Below the pieces are notes generated by a model, which was given only the letters and a program-made list of their open reading frames with translations, did no database searches and was not told the origin of the DNA. A DNA stretch of 64,000 bases from JBEBVQ01 sp037190845. GTDB lineage: Bacteria; Bacteroidota; Bacteroidia; Chitinophagales; Chitinophagaceae. The stretch covers positions 293,730-357,729 of the forward strand of contig JBBCJI010000005.1 in NCBI GenBank assembly GCA_037190845.1, in the 5' to 3' direction. The translations under genes were made by a program, and so were the position numbers. This document shows positions 8,415 to 17,140 of this stretch, one piece after another (within the stretch, counting starts at the first letter, position 1; the number at the start of each line of letters is the position of its first letter).

Positions 8415-10619
8415 ATGCTGATGATCAATTTTGTTACAAAAAAAAATGTATTGTGTCTGCTGCTTGCGGTATGTGGTATGCAGCACACCTTACAGGCACA
8501 ATGGCCTGTTCTGGAATGGGCCGGACAGGTGGGCAGCGGCGGTTCGGATAATGTATATGACGTAGCTGCAGACGATACGGGTAATGTGTATATCTGCGGG
8601 CAATTCCGTAATACTGCAGATATAGATCCCGGTCCTGGCGTCTCGAATCTTACAGCTACCGGCCAATCGGATATTTATGTAGCCAAGCTGGATCCTGCAG
8701 GAAACCTGATCTGGGGGAGCAAGCTGGGCGGGCCGAATACAGACTATGCACATGCCATTGCAACAGACCGTTGGGGAAATGTGTATACAACGGGCAGGTT
8801 CAGGGATTCCCTGGATTTTGATCCCGGACCGGGAACGCATTTTCTGAAAGCCCCCAAGCGGACGCCTACAGCATCTCCTACGGACAACGCTTTTGTTTCG
8901 AAGTTGGATGCATCAGGCAATTTTGTCTGGGCTGTCAGTATCGGTAGTACATCTGGTGATACGGGAGAAGACATAGCCGTGGATGCCGATGGTAATGTGT
9001 ATGTGACCGGATATTTTGTTGATACGGTTGATTTCGATCCGGGACAGGGTGTGCACAACCTGTATGCTCCGGGTGCAAACGAAGTCTTTATACTCAAACT
9101 GAACAAAGACGGACAGTTTGTCTGGGCCAGACAATTGGGTGGAAAAACCAGTGATCTTGCATACGGGATCGCGCTGGATGACAGGGCGAACGTCCATATC
9201 ACCGGACAGTTTAGAGATACGGTTCGTGTTACGACCCTGACAGGTAATATTGAGCTCGTTTCCCGTGGCCAGGCTGATATATTTGTAGCTAAAATGGATA
9301 GTTCGGGACGATTTCTGTGGGTCAGCCAGATGGGCGGTACCTCCCTCGATCAAGGAGGTGAGGCTATATCATTGGACAAACATGGTAATGTTTATACCAC
9401 CGGCCGGTTTCGTGACACTGCAGATTTCGATCCGGGTAGCGGCAATTTCCTGATGTATTCCCTGAAGGTAGGGAGCGCATTCTATAATGAGAATGTGTAT
9501 GTGTCGAAGCTTGACAGCAATGGCGCTTTCGTCTGGGCGAAGAGCTTTGGCGGTCCTGGTACCGACTGGCCCATGGATATCAGTGCAGCGACCACCGGCG
9601 CGGCTGTTTATATAACCGGTTACTTCAATGACACAGCAGATTTTGATCCGGACGCCGGGATATACAACATGATGTCGAGAGGCGGGCAGGACGCATTTGC
9701 GGTCAGGCTGGATGAAAACGGGGATTTCGTCTGGGCGCGCCAGTTCGGAGGGACACAGACCCAAACCGGAAGGGGTATCATGATAGCGGATTCAGGCATA
9801 CTGTACGTAGCAGGAGATTTCTATGATTCGGTCAATTTTGACCCGGGTCCCGGTGTTCATCCTATCCAATCGCGTGGGGATTACGACGGATTTATCCTGA
9901 AACTCAAAGATTGTGTGAATGCTTCGGCGGGAGACGTTATTACCGGTCCGGATTCCGTCTGTCATGCAACCCCGGCCATTTTCTCCGTGCCGCTGATATA
10001 TGGCGCCGATTCTTTCCTGTGGGAGCTTCCCGCCGGCTGGTCCGGAAGCAGCACTTCGGAAACGATCACAGTCATTCCGGATCGGAGCTCCGGTGTGATA
10101 AGCGTCCGTGCTATCGGGGGATGCGACACCAGCGGGGTAATCACAAAACATGTATACCCATTGCTTCCGGACAGAGTGCAAATATCACCGGATGGCTATG
10201 ACCTGCAGGTAACGGACAACCGGTACGATAGCTGGCAATGGTTCCTGAACGATACCGCTATAGATGGTTCCGTGCAGGCGACACATACGGCTACGGAGAA
10301 TGGGGATTATTATGTAGTAGTGACACTAAGAGGCTGCAGTGATACTTCGGAAGCATACACAATCAATAATGTTTCCGTTACGGATATGACTTACAGGATA
10401 AACGGCTCCACGGTTTATCCCAACCCTTCAGGTGATATGGTGTATCTTGGCAAGCAGGCTGAACGTCTTACCTGTTATGCCGCAGACGGACGGACGGTGA
10501 TGTATATCGAAAATCTGTCTTATTTTTCCGTGAAGTCATTACCTGCAGGTGTATACATGCTTCATATCACATACGGACAGGGTAAACAAAATATAGAACG
10601 CCTGGTAGTGCAGCCCTGA
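8415..10619 (+). CDS. Secreted SBBP-repeat beta-propeller protein with T9SS sorting domain
   Basis: 734 residues with an N-terminal signal peptide (cleavage near TLQAQ). Seven SBBP-like repeats of about 60 residues follow, each with a variant of GQFRDTADFDPGPG, then KLDxxGNFVWA and a D-x-G-NVY strand. This is a beta-propeller arrangement over residues 30-500. One Ig/PKD-like domain follows (about 510-600). The last 75 residues form a T9SS type A sorting domain (VYPNPSGDMVYL ... LPAGVYMLHI). The protein should be exported and attached to the cell surface or released. Binding partner unknown. It is divergent from the TPR kinase/NarL operon. Confidence 0.85.
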   Translation: MLMINFVTKKNVLCLLLAVCGMQHTLQAQWPVLEWAGQVGSGGSDNVYDVAADDTGNVYICGQFRNTADIDPGPGVSNLTATGQSDIYVAKLDPAGNLIWGSKLGGPNTDYAHAIATDRWGNVYTTGRFRDSLDFDPGPGTHFLKAPKRTPTASPTDNAFVSKLDASGNFVWAVSIGSTSGDTGEDIAVDADGNVYVTGYFVDTVDFDPGQGVHNLYAPGANEVFILKLNKDGQFVWARQLGGKTSDLAYGIALDDRANVHITGQFRDTVRVTTLTGNIELVSRGQADIFVAKMDSSGRFLWVSQMGGTSLDQGGEAISLDKHGNVYTTGRFRDTADFDPGSGNFLMYSLKVGSAFYNENVYVSKLDSNGAFVWAKSFGGPGTDWPMDISAATTGAAVYITGYFNDTADFDPDAGIYNMMSRGGQDAFAVRLDENGDFVWARQFGGTQTQTGRGIMIADSGILYVAGDFYDSVNFDPGPGVHPIQSRGDYDGFILKLKDCVNASAGDVITGPDSVCHATPAIFSVPLIYGADSFLWELPAGWSGSSTSETITVIPDRSSGVISVRAIGGCDTSGVITKHVYPLLPDRVQISPDGYDLQVTDNRYDSWQWFLNDTAIDGSVQATHTATENGDYYVVVTLRGCSDTSEAYTINNVSVTDMTYRINGSTVYPNPSGDMVYLGKQAERLTCYAADGRTVMYIENLSYFSVKSLPAGVYMLHITYGQGKQNIERLVVQP

Positions 10620-10645
10620 AAGCATGTTTTATGAGCATATAGTTA

Positions 10646-13276
10646 GTGTCAAAAAGGATAAAATTGAGAATACTGCTAATAATCTTCCTGCTGTATGGGA
10701 CCGGGAACCTGTGGGCCCAGGGAGAAGGCAATGTATGGGTCTTCGGTAAGAATGCAGGCTTGGATTTCAATACAGGCGCTCCGGTTCCGGTAGCGCCTGT
10801 ATTCTCTGGTCATGAAGGATCCGCTTCCATATCTGACGCATCAGGGAGGCTGCTGTTTTACACCGAGGGAACCCTGATATACAACCGCGATTACCAGGTA
10901 ATGCCCAACGGCAATCTGGGTATCCCCTATGCCTGGGTAGGCAGCCAGACGCAAGGTGTGGTCATTGCCCGTGTACCAGGTACGGAAAATAAATACTTTC
11001 TCTTCATCAACGGGCGGGGGCAGGGTGCTCCCAAGGCTATTTACTGTGTGGTGATCAATATGACCCTTGATAATGGATGGGGTGATGTGGAATTGGTTAC
11101 ATTGGCGAATACAGGTACGAATGTGACCGAGAAGATGGCCATAGCGCCTGGCACGGATTGTAATTACTGGCTGGTATTGAAGTCCAATGAAGGAGCTATG
11201 CCCTTTCTTGCATACGAGGTCACTGCTTCCGGGCTCAGCAGTAACGCTATAAGCGCTCCGTCCGGCAGCCGGTTGAGCTGCAACACAGGCGCCCTGGCAT
11301 TTTCACCGGACTATCGCATGATGGCTGCTGCCTGTCCTGACGGAACTGAGCTCTTTGACTTCGATCCGGCTACCGGTCATGTAAGCAATGCCCGGCTGAT
11401 AGATACCATAAGAAGCGCATACGGTGTTTGTTTTGCACCGGGAGGGAAATTGCTGTATGTGTCAGCCAATGCTGCCTATTATGATTTGGGGGCCTATACC
11501 AGTGTTATAGATGGGGTCTTCCAGTATGATATCACCCGGCCGGATATCCCCGCATCACGTTACTACGTTGGTAGCGACACAGGCAGAGGTTGTGCCGGCT
11601 ACCTGAAGCTGGGTCCTGACGGCAGGATCTATCAGCCGGCTTCCTGTTTTTCCCGCAATGACAGCTTGATCCCCATGCTGGCAAATGCCGGTATCAATAC
11701 GATCCGTTATCCCGACAGCGCTGGTATTGCCTGTGGCTATGTACCCCGCTCGATCGCCTTGCTGCCAGGTACCACTACCAGTATCGGGCTGCCTAATGAC
11801 ATCGGCATATACACAGCAACCGATACGGTCTTTTCCCGGAAGCATATCCGTGCCTGTTTCACTGACAGTGTGCGGCTGACAGCCGATACCACTGGCTACG
11901 GACACACCTGGGAAGACGGCAGCAGGGGCACTGTCCGTACCATATACCGGGAAGGGACCTACGCCGTACGATACCGCCGTTATTGTACACTTTATGTAGA
12001 CAGCTTTTATGCCGAACCGGGGAATCGCCTGCCACGACAATTGCTGTTGTCCGGCCGCTGTGCGGGGGACGGACAGGATACGCTCCGCCTGCTCCCTGCA
12101 CCGGACGATACAGCCTGGCTGCACTATAGCTGGACAGATATTGCTGGTACAGTGATCCGGGAAGACTCCGGCAGGCAGGGGTCCGGCATCTGGCCGGCAG
12201 GGCCGGGGAGCTACCGCGTACGTATACAGAACAAACAGGGATGTGATACCACACTGCTTTTTACTATTGATCCCGCTGAAAACCGGTGGGCTTCGTTTTC
12301 GGCAGACACTTTCGTTTGCCAGCAGGCAGATGTATATTTTCACAACCAGTCTTCGGGGCTTGACAGAGACTGGAGATGGTCGTTCGGCGACGGGCATACA
12401 TCTGCCGATACATCCCCGGTGCACCGTTTTACACAGCCCGGCATATATACCGTGCTGCTGTCCGGAAGCAATGGAAATGGTTGTACAGATACATTCCGAC
12501 GGATTATTGAGGTTGACACAATACCATTCCTGAATGTTAGCGGACTACCGGAAGCGGTATGTGCAGGAGATATGTTCCATGCCACAGTCATGTATCGGAG
12601 TAGCGGCTTCGAAGCATTGATATGGGAGCCGGGAGACGGAACACCGGTCGGGTCTGTGAGTTCCCTGGAATATCGTTACGAGCATTCCGGCATGTACGTT
12701 GTTTCCCTGACGGCTACTTACCGTGCCTGCCCTGACATAATGATCACGGATACGATCACCGTATCTCCTTATCCCCAAACAGACCTGGGGCCAGATATAA
12801 CACTCTGTCCCGGCGACGCGTCTGTAAGATTATACAACCTGGCGCCAGCCGTTTTGGGGAATACCTTCTTTTGGAGCACCGGCGCCACATCGGAAAGTAT
12901 TGAAGCCGGCTGGCCCGGAGGACAATATGTCTTGCAGGTCACTACAGCGGCAGGATGCGCTACGGCAGATACCATCAATATACTCCGATCCTGCGATATC
13001 AGTATCCCCAACGCATTCACACCGGACGGTAACGGGCACAACGACTTTTTCCTTCCGCATGACTGGCAGGCACGGGGGATTGTACAATACAACATGCAAT
13101 TATTTAACCGTTGGGGTGAACAGGTATATCACGCACGCGGACTAAGGGGTAACGGCTGGGATGGAACGCGGCAGGGTATTCCGCAGCCGCAGGGTGTATA
13201 TATCTACCTGATTGAAGTAATGTTCCGCAACGGCGAGAACATATCGTATACCGGAAATGTCACCTTGATCCGGTAA
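10646..13276 (+). CDS. Large secreted PKD protein with gliding-motility (T9SS type B) C-terminal domain
   Basis: 876 residues from a GTG at 10646; no in-frame ATG precedes the signal peptide (LRILLIIFLLYGTGNLWAQ). The first 370 residues are a propeller-like domain beginning WVFGKNAGLDFNTG. Its paralogue is the first part of the T9SS protein on the opposite strand at 43.6-45.5 kb. Two PKD domains follow (WSFGDGHTSADTSPVH near 580; WEPGDGTPVG near 665). The C-terminus has IPNAFTPDGNGHNDFF and NRWGEQVYH, the gliding-motility-associated domain used for T9SS export. The gap after the propeller gene is only 26 nt, so the two are likely co-expressed. Confidence 0.85.
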   Translation: MSKRIKLRILLIIFLLYGTGNLWAQGEGNVWVFGKNAGLDFNTGAPVPVAPVFSGHEGSASISDASGRLLFYTEGTLIYNRDYQVMPNGNLGIPYAWVGSQTQGVVIARVPGTENKYFLFINGRGQGAPKAIYCVVINMTLDNGWGDVELVTLANTGTNVTEKMAIAPGTDCNYWLVLKSNEGAMPFLAYEVTASGLSSNAISAPSGSRLSCNTGALAFSPDYRMMAAACPDGTELFDFDPATGHVSNARLIDTIRSAYGVCFAPGGKLLYVSANAAYYDLGAYTSVIDGVFQYDITRPDIPASRYYVGSDTGRGCAGYLKLGPDGRIYQPASCFSRNDSLIPMLANAGINTIRYPDSAGIACGYVPRSIALLPGTTTSIGLPNDIGIYTATDTVFSRKHIRACFTDSVRLTADTTGYGHTWEDGSRGTVRTIYREGTYAVRYRRYCTLYVDSFYAEPGNRLPRQLLLSGRCAGDGQDTLRLLPAPDDTAWLHYSWTDIAGTVIREDSGRQGSGIWPAGPGSYRVRIQNKQGCDTTLLFTIDPAENRWASFSADTFVCQQADVYFHNQSSGLDRDWRWSFGDGHTSADTSPVHRFTQPGIYTVLLSGSNGNGCTDTFRRIIEVDTIPFLNVSGLPEAVCAGDMFHATVMYRSSGFEALIWEPGDGTPVGSVSSLEYRYEHSGMYVVSLTATYRACPDIMITDTITVSPYPQTDLGPDITLCPGDASVRLYNLAPAVLGNTFFWSTGATSESIEAGWPGGQYVLQVTTAAGCATADTINILRSCDISIPNAFTPDGNGHNDFFLPHDWQARGIVQYNMQLFNRWGEQVYHARGLRGNGWDGTRQGIPQPQGVYIYLIEVMFRNGENISYTGNVTLIR

Positions 13277-13347
13277 ACATGAAATGTTTGTACTTTATCT
13301 TGTTTCCCGGTAAAACTCAATCCGTCTCTTTATCTGAAAAATAATTA

Positions 13348-13439
13348 CCAAAACGCTATGGCAACTCTACGGAGCGATTTCTAAAACGCCAAAATCCGTG
13401 CTGAGTGCGGGTTTTGATATATTATTGCGGACCGGATGG
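13348..13439. repeat. tRNA-Asp 3'-end/terminator repeat, copy B (degenerate att-like site)
   Basis: A diverged direct copy of the DNA just downstream of tRNA-Asp. It keeps the order CCAAAACGCTATGGCAACTC, a weakened terminator with GCGGGTTTTGAT, and TTGCGGACCGGATGG from the tRNA 3' end. Compare 15703-15797 and 22614-22709. It abuts the subtilase pseudogene. Read as an old attachment site scar. Confidence 0.65.
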
Positions 13440-13885
13440 TTCACGAATGTGGACGGGCAACATATTAATCTCACCGCTGGTGGCGCATACGGGAATATAG
13501 CTGTCTTTTCTAGTCGCGGACCTGCTTCTGATCAGCGTACCAAGCCGGATATTACTGCTCCGGGACTTTCGGTCGCTTCTGCCGTCAGCAGATTCGATCC
13601 GGATTATATGCCGGGCGGTGCTGGTTCTTCAGGTGTTGTTTATGAATGAGCAGACCCTATCCTGCTTCCGGCAACTGTACTGTTTTTGTTATGGCAACGC
13701 ATGCTGCGGACGCGCAGTTAATGTTCAGGGACGTATTGGGGAGGGTGGTATATATACAACAAGCGCGTGTTGAACACGGCAACAATCGCTATGAATTGCC
13801 TTCCAGTCTCTGGGGGAAAGGTATATACATAGTGTCATTAAAATGTGGAGAGAGTATGAGTACTGTACGAGTAGTTGTTCAATAA
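13420..13885 (+). pseudogene. Subtilase (peptidase S8) remnant with T9SS sorting domain
   Basis: Two out-of-frame pieces of one gene. The first (to 13649) encodes TAGGAYGNIAVFSSRGPASD and KPDITAPGLSVASAVS, the block that precedes the catalytic serine in S8 peptidases. The second (13646-13885, other frame) encodes a T9SS type A tail (LGRVVYIQQ ... GKGIYIVSLKCG ... VRVVVQ). The N-terminal Asp and His regions and the GTSMAAP serine motif are missing. Its 5' edge coincides with repeat copy B, which suggests truncation by insertion or excision. Confidence 0.8.
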
Positions 13886-13962
13886 GGCCGGCCTACCTAC
13901 TGGCATATATATGATGCATATCCGTCTTGCAGACGGCAGAGCTGTGAAGGAAAGATTTCTGA

Positions 13963-14007
13963 AAAATTAGCATGGGGCCGGTAATTATCCGGCCCCATGC
14001 TAATTTT
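13963..14007. terminator. Strong bidirectional terminator
   Basis: AAAATTAGCATGGGGCCGG pairs with its inverted copy across a 7-nt loop, with A/T tracts on both sides. It lies immediately downstream of the phenylalanine hydroxylase operon. A small perfect hairpin (CCGTCT/AGACGG) lies at 13922-13936. Confidence 0.85.
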
Positions 14008-14017
14008 CACTGCTAAT

Positions 14018-14278
14018 TTACGCCGTCTGCGTCCCGTCATGATACCGTGCCGCCAGCTTGTCTATCTCTGCCGCCATGTGTCTGTCTTTGTCGGTGACAA
14101 CATTCCCTGCACTGTGTGTACATAGCCAGAATTCCACGGTATTCCACACATTCTTCCATGCCGGATGATGATCTGACCGCTCGGCCAGCAGTGCTACATG
14201 GGTCATAAAAGAAAATGCTGTCGAAAAATCGCTGAATACGATTTTTCTGTACAGCCTGTTGTTTGTTTCCTGCCACAT
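14018..14278 (-). CDS. phhB: 4a-hydroxytetrahydrobiopterin dehydratase (pterin-4a-carbinolamine dehydratase)
   Basis: 86 residues with the family signature DHHPAWKNVWNTVEFWLCTHSAGNVVTDKD in pieces: the H37-H38-P39 start, the NVWN core, and the THSAG...TDKD end that positions the catalytic histidine and aspartate. It dehydrates the 4a-carbinolamine formed by phenylalanine hydroxylase, regenerating the pterin cofactor. It starts 21 nt after the hydroxylase stop codon, as expected for a cofactor-recycling partner. Usual family length is 90-110 residues, so it is compact but complete. Confidence 0.92.
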   Translation of the reverse strand: MWQETNNRLYRKIVFSDFSTAFSFMTHVALLAERSDHHPAWKNVWNTVEFWLCTHSAGNVVTDKDRHMAAEIDKLAARYHDGTQTA

Positions 14279-14299
14279 GGGATAATTGGTTTATTGTGA

Positions 14300-15061
14300 T
14301 CAAATTCTTTGTACGGATTTCGAATGTAAGGCTTTTTCGATTGCCTTGTCTGCTTCCGGCAATGCCGCGCAAAGCTCACGGAAAGAGCGGATGACAAAGT
14401 ACGTATCCTGCATCACATCTTTCCGGAACCCCATAGCCAGCACCGTGGCCATGTCAAAAGGAAGTTTCCGGGAATGATCACTCAGTGCATGACGTGTTTC
14501 CCCCACCGAAGACATAATGCCCGCGCCGAATATCCGTATGATATCGTCTTCCCGGATCATGCCGAATTCGATCGTAAACCAGTACAAGCGGGTGATCATC
14601 TCCACGGCTTCCGGTACATGAAGCCATTTTAGCGCCAGTTTTCCGAAGGCTTCCATGAACGCGGCATAATCACTATTGGTCAATAGTGGAGCATGTCCGA
14701 ATACGTCGTGGAACATATCCGGCTCCTCGAGATAATCCAGTTCGGACAGGCACCGGAGCCAGCAGGTGGCCGGGAAGATGCGCCGGGCCAGCAGTGCAAA
14801 AAAATCCTTTTCCGGTACCAGGCCGGGCGTGACGGTAAGCTGCCAGCCGGTGCGCAACATTAGCAGAGCATTCACCTGTTCAAAATCCGGGATTCCGCCC
14901 GTCCGGAAGCGGATCGTTTCTACTGCTTCCAGATAGAGGCGGCTGGCGCTCGGCTGCAGTGCCTGCATCTGCCGGTCGAACAGGATACGCCATACCTGAC
15001 GATCCTCGTCTGTGTAGGCATCCATACATTGCATTTCCGGTTTGTGTCTTGTGTCATTCAT
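14300..15061 (-). CDS. phhA: Phenylalanine 4-monooxygenase (aromatic amino acid hydroxylase)
   Basis: 253 residues, the normal size for bacterial single-domain enzymes. The iron ligands are visible: H118 and H123 in PDMFHDVFGHAPLL and E165 in YWFTIEFGMI. The nearby FGAGIMSSVGE loop is also characteristic. It converts phenylalanine to tyrosine using tetrahydropterin and O2, and is followed by the cofactor-recycling dehydratase. The upstream leader carries an intrinsic terminator and a competing pairing, so expression is probably controlled by attenuation. Confidence 0.93.
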   Translation of the reverse strand: MNDTRHKPEMQCMDAYTDEDRQVWRILFDRQMQALQPSASRLYLEAVETIRFRTGGIPDFEQVNALLMLRTGWQLTVTPGLVPEKDFFALLARRIFPATCWLRCLSELDYLEEPDMFHDVFGHAPLLTNSDYAAFMEAFGKLALKWLHVPEAVEMITRLYWFTIEFGMIREDDIIRIFGAGIMSSVGETRHALSDHSRKLPFDMATVLAMGFRKDVMQDTYFVIRSFRELCAALPEADKAIEKALHSKSVQRI

Positions 15062-15096
15062 GTGGTTGTGTTTGAGAAATGAAAGAAAAAGGCATT

Positions 15097-15127
15097 AAAA
15101 AACCCGGTTCCTTGTTCGGAACCGGGT
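15097..15127 (-). terminator. Attenuator terminator in the phhA leader
   Basis: On the minus strand, a perfect 10-bp stem (ACCCGGTTCC / GGAACCGGGT, 6-nt loop) is followed by a run of T. It lies 36 nt before the phhA start. Placed before rather than after the operon, it should stop transcription unless disrupted. Confidence 0.8.
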
Positions 15128-15161
15128 CATACATTGTTTGGGTATCGTACACGCCTGTCTA

Positions 15162-15179
15162 TTCCGAACGGTATCGTTC
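15162..15179 (-). promoter_or_regulatory. Candidate antiterminator and competing hairpin in phhA leader
   Basis: The 8 nt at 15162-15169 are perfectly complementary to 15114-15121, which include part of the terminator stem and loop. Pairing would open the terminator. The same bases also fall in a small local hairpin (GAACG-GTAT-CGTTC, 15166-15179) that would block that pairing. Three mutually exclusive structures are the usual layout of an attenuator. Confidence 0.5.
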
Positions 15180-15207
15180 AGCATAATAGCTATACCACAG
15201 GGTGGCG

Positions 15208-15294
15208 TTAGCGGCAGGAGATATTATGGACAAATTGTTGTACATCTGAATGCAAAGAAAAAAGAATATCCTGAAAAGGCAAAAAATCTTTCAT
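15208..15294 (-). CDS. Possible leader peptide for the phh operon
   Basis: A 28-codon ORF upstream of the attenuator, starting MKDFLPFQDILF. It contains four Phe codons (positions 4, 7, 12 and 21). This fits regulation by phenylalanine, but the enrichment is modest. The ORF ends about 28 nt before the competing hairpin, which is far for simple ribosome-stalling control. Confidence 0.3.
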   Translation of the reverse strand: MKDFLPFQDILFSLHSDVQQFVHNISCR

Positions 15295-15353
15295 ATGCCT
15301 TTTTTAAAAAGCGCAAATTATGTAATCATACGCATTCCTTTTTTTACCAATTC

Positions 15354-15606
15354 TTAGTCCCGGTGGATAACCTCCCCGGTCTGTGTATCTTCCCTGCGAC
15401 GCCGTTTTACACATAAAAGCACTTTCTTACCCCGTATGGGGAAGTTATGGATATGGGCTTCAGGAAAAAAGCCTTTGGAGTGCAACTGACCCGCAGCATA
15501 ATTTGCGGGCAGGTCCGGTTTCTCTTCCAGACGGATCAATACAACGCCATTTGTATTACCCACCTCTGTCAAATTAAAATATGCAAGAATGCTATCTGGC
15601 GGTAAA
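15354..15606 (-). pseudogene. Remnant of ISAon1-type transposase N-terminal region
   Basis: The frame encodes LLPPDSILAYFNLTEV, then LHSKGFFPEAHIHNFPIRGKK and VKRRRREDTQTGEVIHRD, ending at a premature stop. I recognise this as the N-terminal segment of ISAon1-family transposases, which normally continues with W and a long catalytic domain. No start codon and no catalytic part remain. Confidence 0.65.
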
Positions 15607-15702
15607 AGACTTGGTTACGTGTGTTCAGGATGCAACTGTACTTATGTAGAACACAAAAATTCTACTCCTTTTTATTATCCCCCAACTTTTACGCTTGATC
15701 CC

Positions 15703-15797
15703 CCAAAACGCTACGGCAGCTCTACGCCGCGAGCGCCGTAAACGAAAAAACCCGCGCTCAGCGCGGGTTTTGATACATTTTTGCGGACCGGACGGGG
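15703..15797. repeat. tRNA-Asp 3'-end/terminator repeat, copy C (att-like site)
   Basis: Nearly identical in order and sequence to the DNA at 22614-22709: CTACGGCAGCTCTACGCCGC, a perfect terminator hairpin (15747-15771) and TTGCGGACCGGACGGG from the tRNA-Asp 3' end. Beyond that the match to the tRNA stops. Same orientation as the copy at the tRNA, so the two are direct repeats about 6.9 kb apart. This is the expected layout of attL/attR around an island inserted at a tRNA 3' end. Confidence 0.75.
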
Positions 15798-16227
15798 GCG
15801 AAATTGTTATACAAGAATGAACAACAATAGGTTTTAAATTATTTTCTCGGTGAATTTATGGTCTCTGCTTAATGTCTATCGTTGTATAAGGTGAAGCAAA
15901 TGCGTAGAACAAATCTCTACGGGAACTCTACGCAAAAGTTGATTTTGATCATCGGAATTTTACTCAATACCGATAGGTCTATGCTTTTGGTTTTTACCAT
16001 AGCCGCATATTTAACCGATGAAAAAGCTGGAAGGGCATTTCGCTTTTGAGGCAATTATTTGCATGGTCTTTTTGCACAAAAAGTTTTGTGAAAATAACAT
16101 CTTGTTGTATTGCTAACGGGTCAATAATTGATGAATAACTGATACTGGTTTTGCTTTAATGAAAGGGATTTCAGCCATAGGAACGACAGGCCAGAAATGT
16201 TGCATAAAAGGCTTAAATTTATATCAA
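15798..16227. other. Intergenic, no gene recognised
   Basis: A+T-rich DNA at the left edge of the presumed island. A short inverted pair (TTATACAA near 15807 and TTGTATAA near 15883) is visible. No supported ORF. Confidence 0.4.
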
Positions 16228-16470
16228 ATGAATGGTGTTATGGACAGTTCTGCGTTAAGGGGGCGGCTATATGATCTTATTGAACGGGCAGATGATAAGT
16301 ATCTGGAAGCAATGCTCGTTTTATTGGAAAAAGATGTATCCTCAGATACGATTTACGATCAGGAAACCATTGCCATGCTGCATGAGCGTATGGATAATGA
16401 TGAGCAAGGTAAGAGTAAGTCGTATACTTGGGAAGAGACATTGGCCTACGTTAGATCCTCCCGGAGATAA
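16228..16470 (+). CDS. Antitoxin of a ParE/RelE-type toxin-antitoxin pair
   Basis: 80 residues from the ATG at 16228 (MNGVMDSSALRGRLYDLIE); other in-frame ATGs lie at 16159 and 16240. The small acidic protein has an N-terminal helical segment and a C-terminal region with SYTWEETLAYVRSSRR, typical of antitoxins that wrap around ParE/RelE toxins. It ends 3 nt before the toxin start, the standard antitoxin-first arrangement. Confidence 0.65.
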   Translation: MNGVMDSSALRGRLYDLIERADDKYLEAMLVLLEKDVSSDTIYDQETIAMLHERMDNDEQGKSKSYTWEETLAYVRSSRR

Positions 16471-16473
16471 GCG

Positions 16474-16784
16474 ATGTCTCACAAGCTGGTTATAAAGGAA
16501 GAAGCACAAGAGGATATTGCTATTGCTTACGATTACTACGAAGCGCAGCAACAAGGTCTGGGAGATCGTTTTCTTTCTGCGCTTGGGCAACGGTTACATG
16601 ATATATCTCTCAATCCGGAATACTACAGTTACATTGCTGCAGATAACAGAAAGTTACTAAGGGATGTAGTGTAGGAGTACGTAAGTTTCCTTATCTGGTT
16701 ATTTACAGGATCCGTGGTTCGGAAATTGTGGTGTATGCGGTTCAGTCTACACATAAAAAGCCACGTCGTAGATACAGCAGCTAA
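16474..16784 (+). pseudogene. ParE/RelE-family toxin, frameshifted
   Basis: The first 66 codons read MSHKLVIKEEAQEDIAIAYD, then YYEAQQQGLGDRFLSAL and NRKLLRDVV, and then hit a stop. One missing base after GTG at about 16672 explains this. In the next frame the protein continues GVRKFPYLVIYRIRGSEIVV YAVQSTHKKP to a stop at 16782, which completes a normal RelE/ParE toxin of about 100 residues. The toxin is therefore probably inactive, or the read contains an error. The final stop overlaps the IS-end-like sequence that follows. Confidence 0.75.
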
Positions 16785-16800
16785 GAGCCGGTTTAAATTA
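16785..16800. repeat. IS5-type terminal sequence (solo end)
   Basis: GAGCCGGTTTAAAT, preceded by TAA, matches the ends of the 5223-5447 element. It stands about 30 bp beyond the 3' end of the transposase fragment, where the right end of that IS would be. Confidence 0.55.
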
Positions 16801-16828
16801 TCTTGATCAAAAGTTTTATGGCAGCTAA

Positions 16829-17029
16829 TTAGCCCATTTCTTCTGCCGATTCCATTAGAAGATCATAGTTTTTACAACGTCTTCTGTCATTATCGAGCCA
16901 TGCAAAAGCGCGTTTCGCAATCCATCTTTTGTGTGCTGGCCTAAATCCTTTTTCCAGATTATCAGACATTAAGGCTATTTGTATTAAATATCCGAACTTT
17001 TTCACCGGTGCTTGCTGTCGGCTGTACAA
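16829..17029 (-). pseudogene. IS5-family transposase C-terminal fragment
   Basis: 66 residues including FRPAHKRWIAKRAFAWLDNDRRRCKNYDLL. This corresponds to the last DDE block and C-terminal helix of IS5-family transposases (normally R-W-V-V-E-R-T-F-A-W). The catalytic glutamate appears replaced by K. The N-terminal two thirds are missing, so it cannot function alone. Confidence 0.75.
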
Positions 17030-17075
17030 GACCTGAAATATTGTATAAACGGCCTTTTTTTATTTATGCACGCAT

Positions 17076-17083
17076 TATATTTG
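17076..17083 (+). promoter_or_regulatory. -7 element of desaturase gene
   Basis: TATATTTG matches TAnnTTTG, 58 nt before the ATG. No convincing -33 element. Confidence 0.45.
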
Positions 17084-17140
17084 CGCACGTTTCACGAACT
17101 CATTTTAGATAAGTCACAGTTAATAAAATGAAATTTGGAT

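Noticed and set aside
8415..10619. Regular repeats as a CRISPR or satellite array
   Set aside because: The periodicity is in the protein (SBBP repeats of about 60 residues); no short identical DNA repeats with unique spacers.
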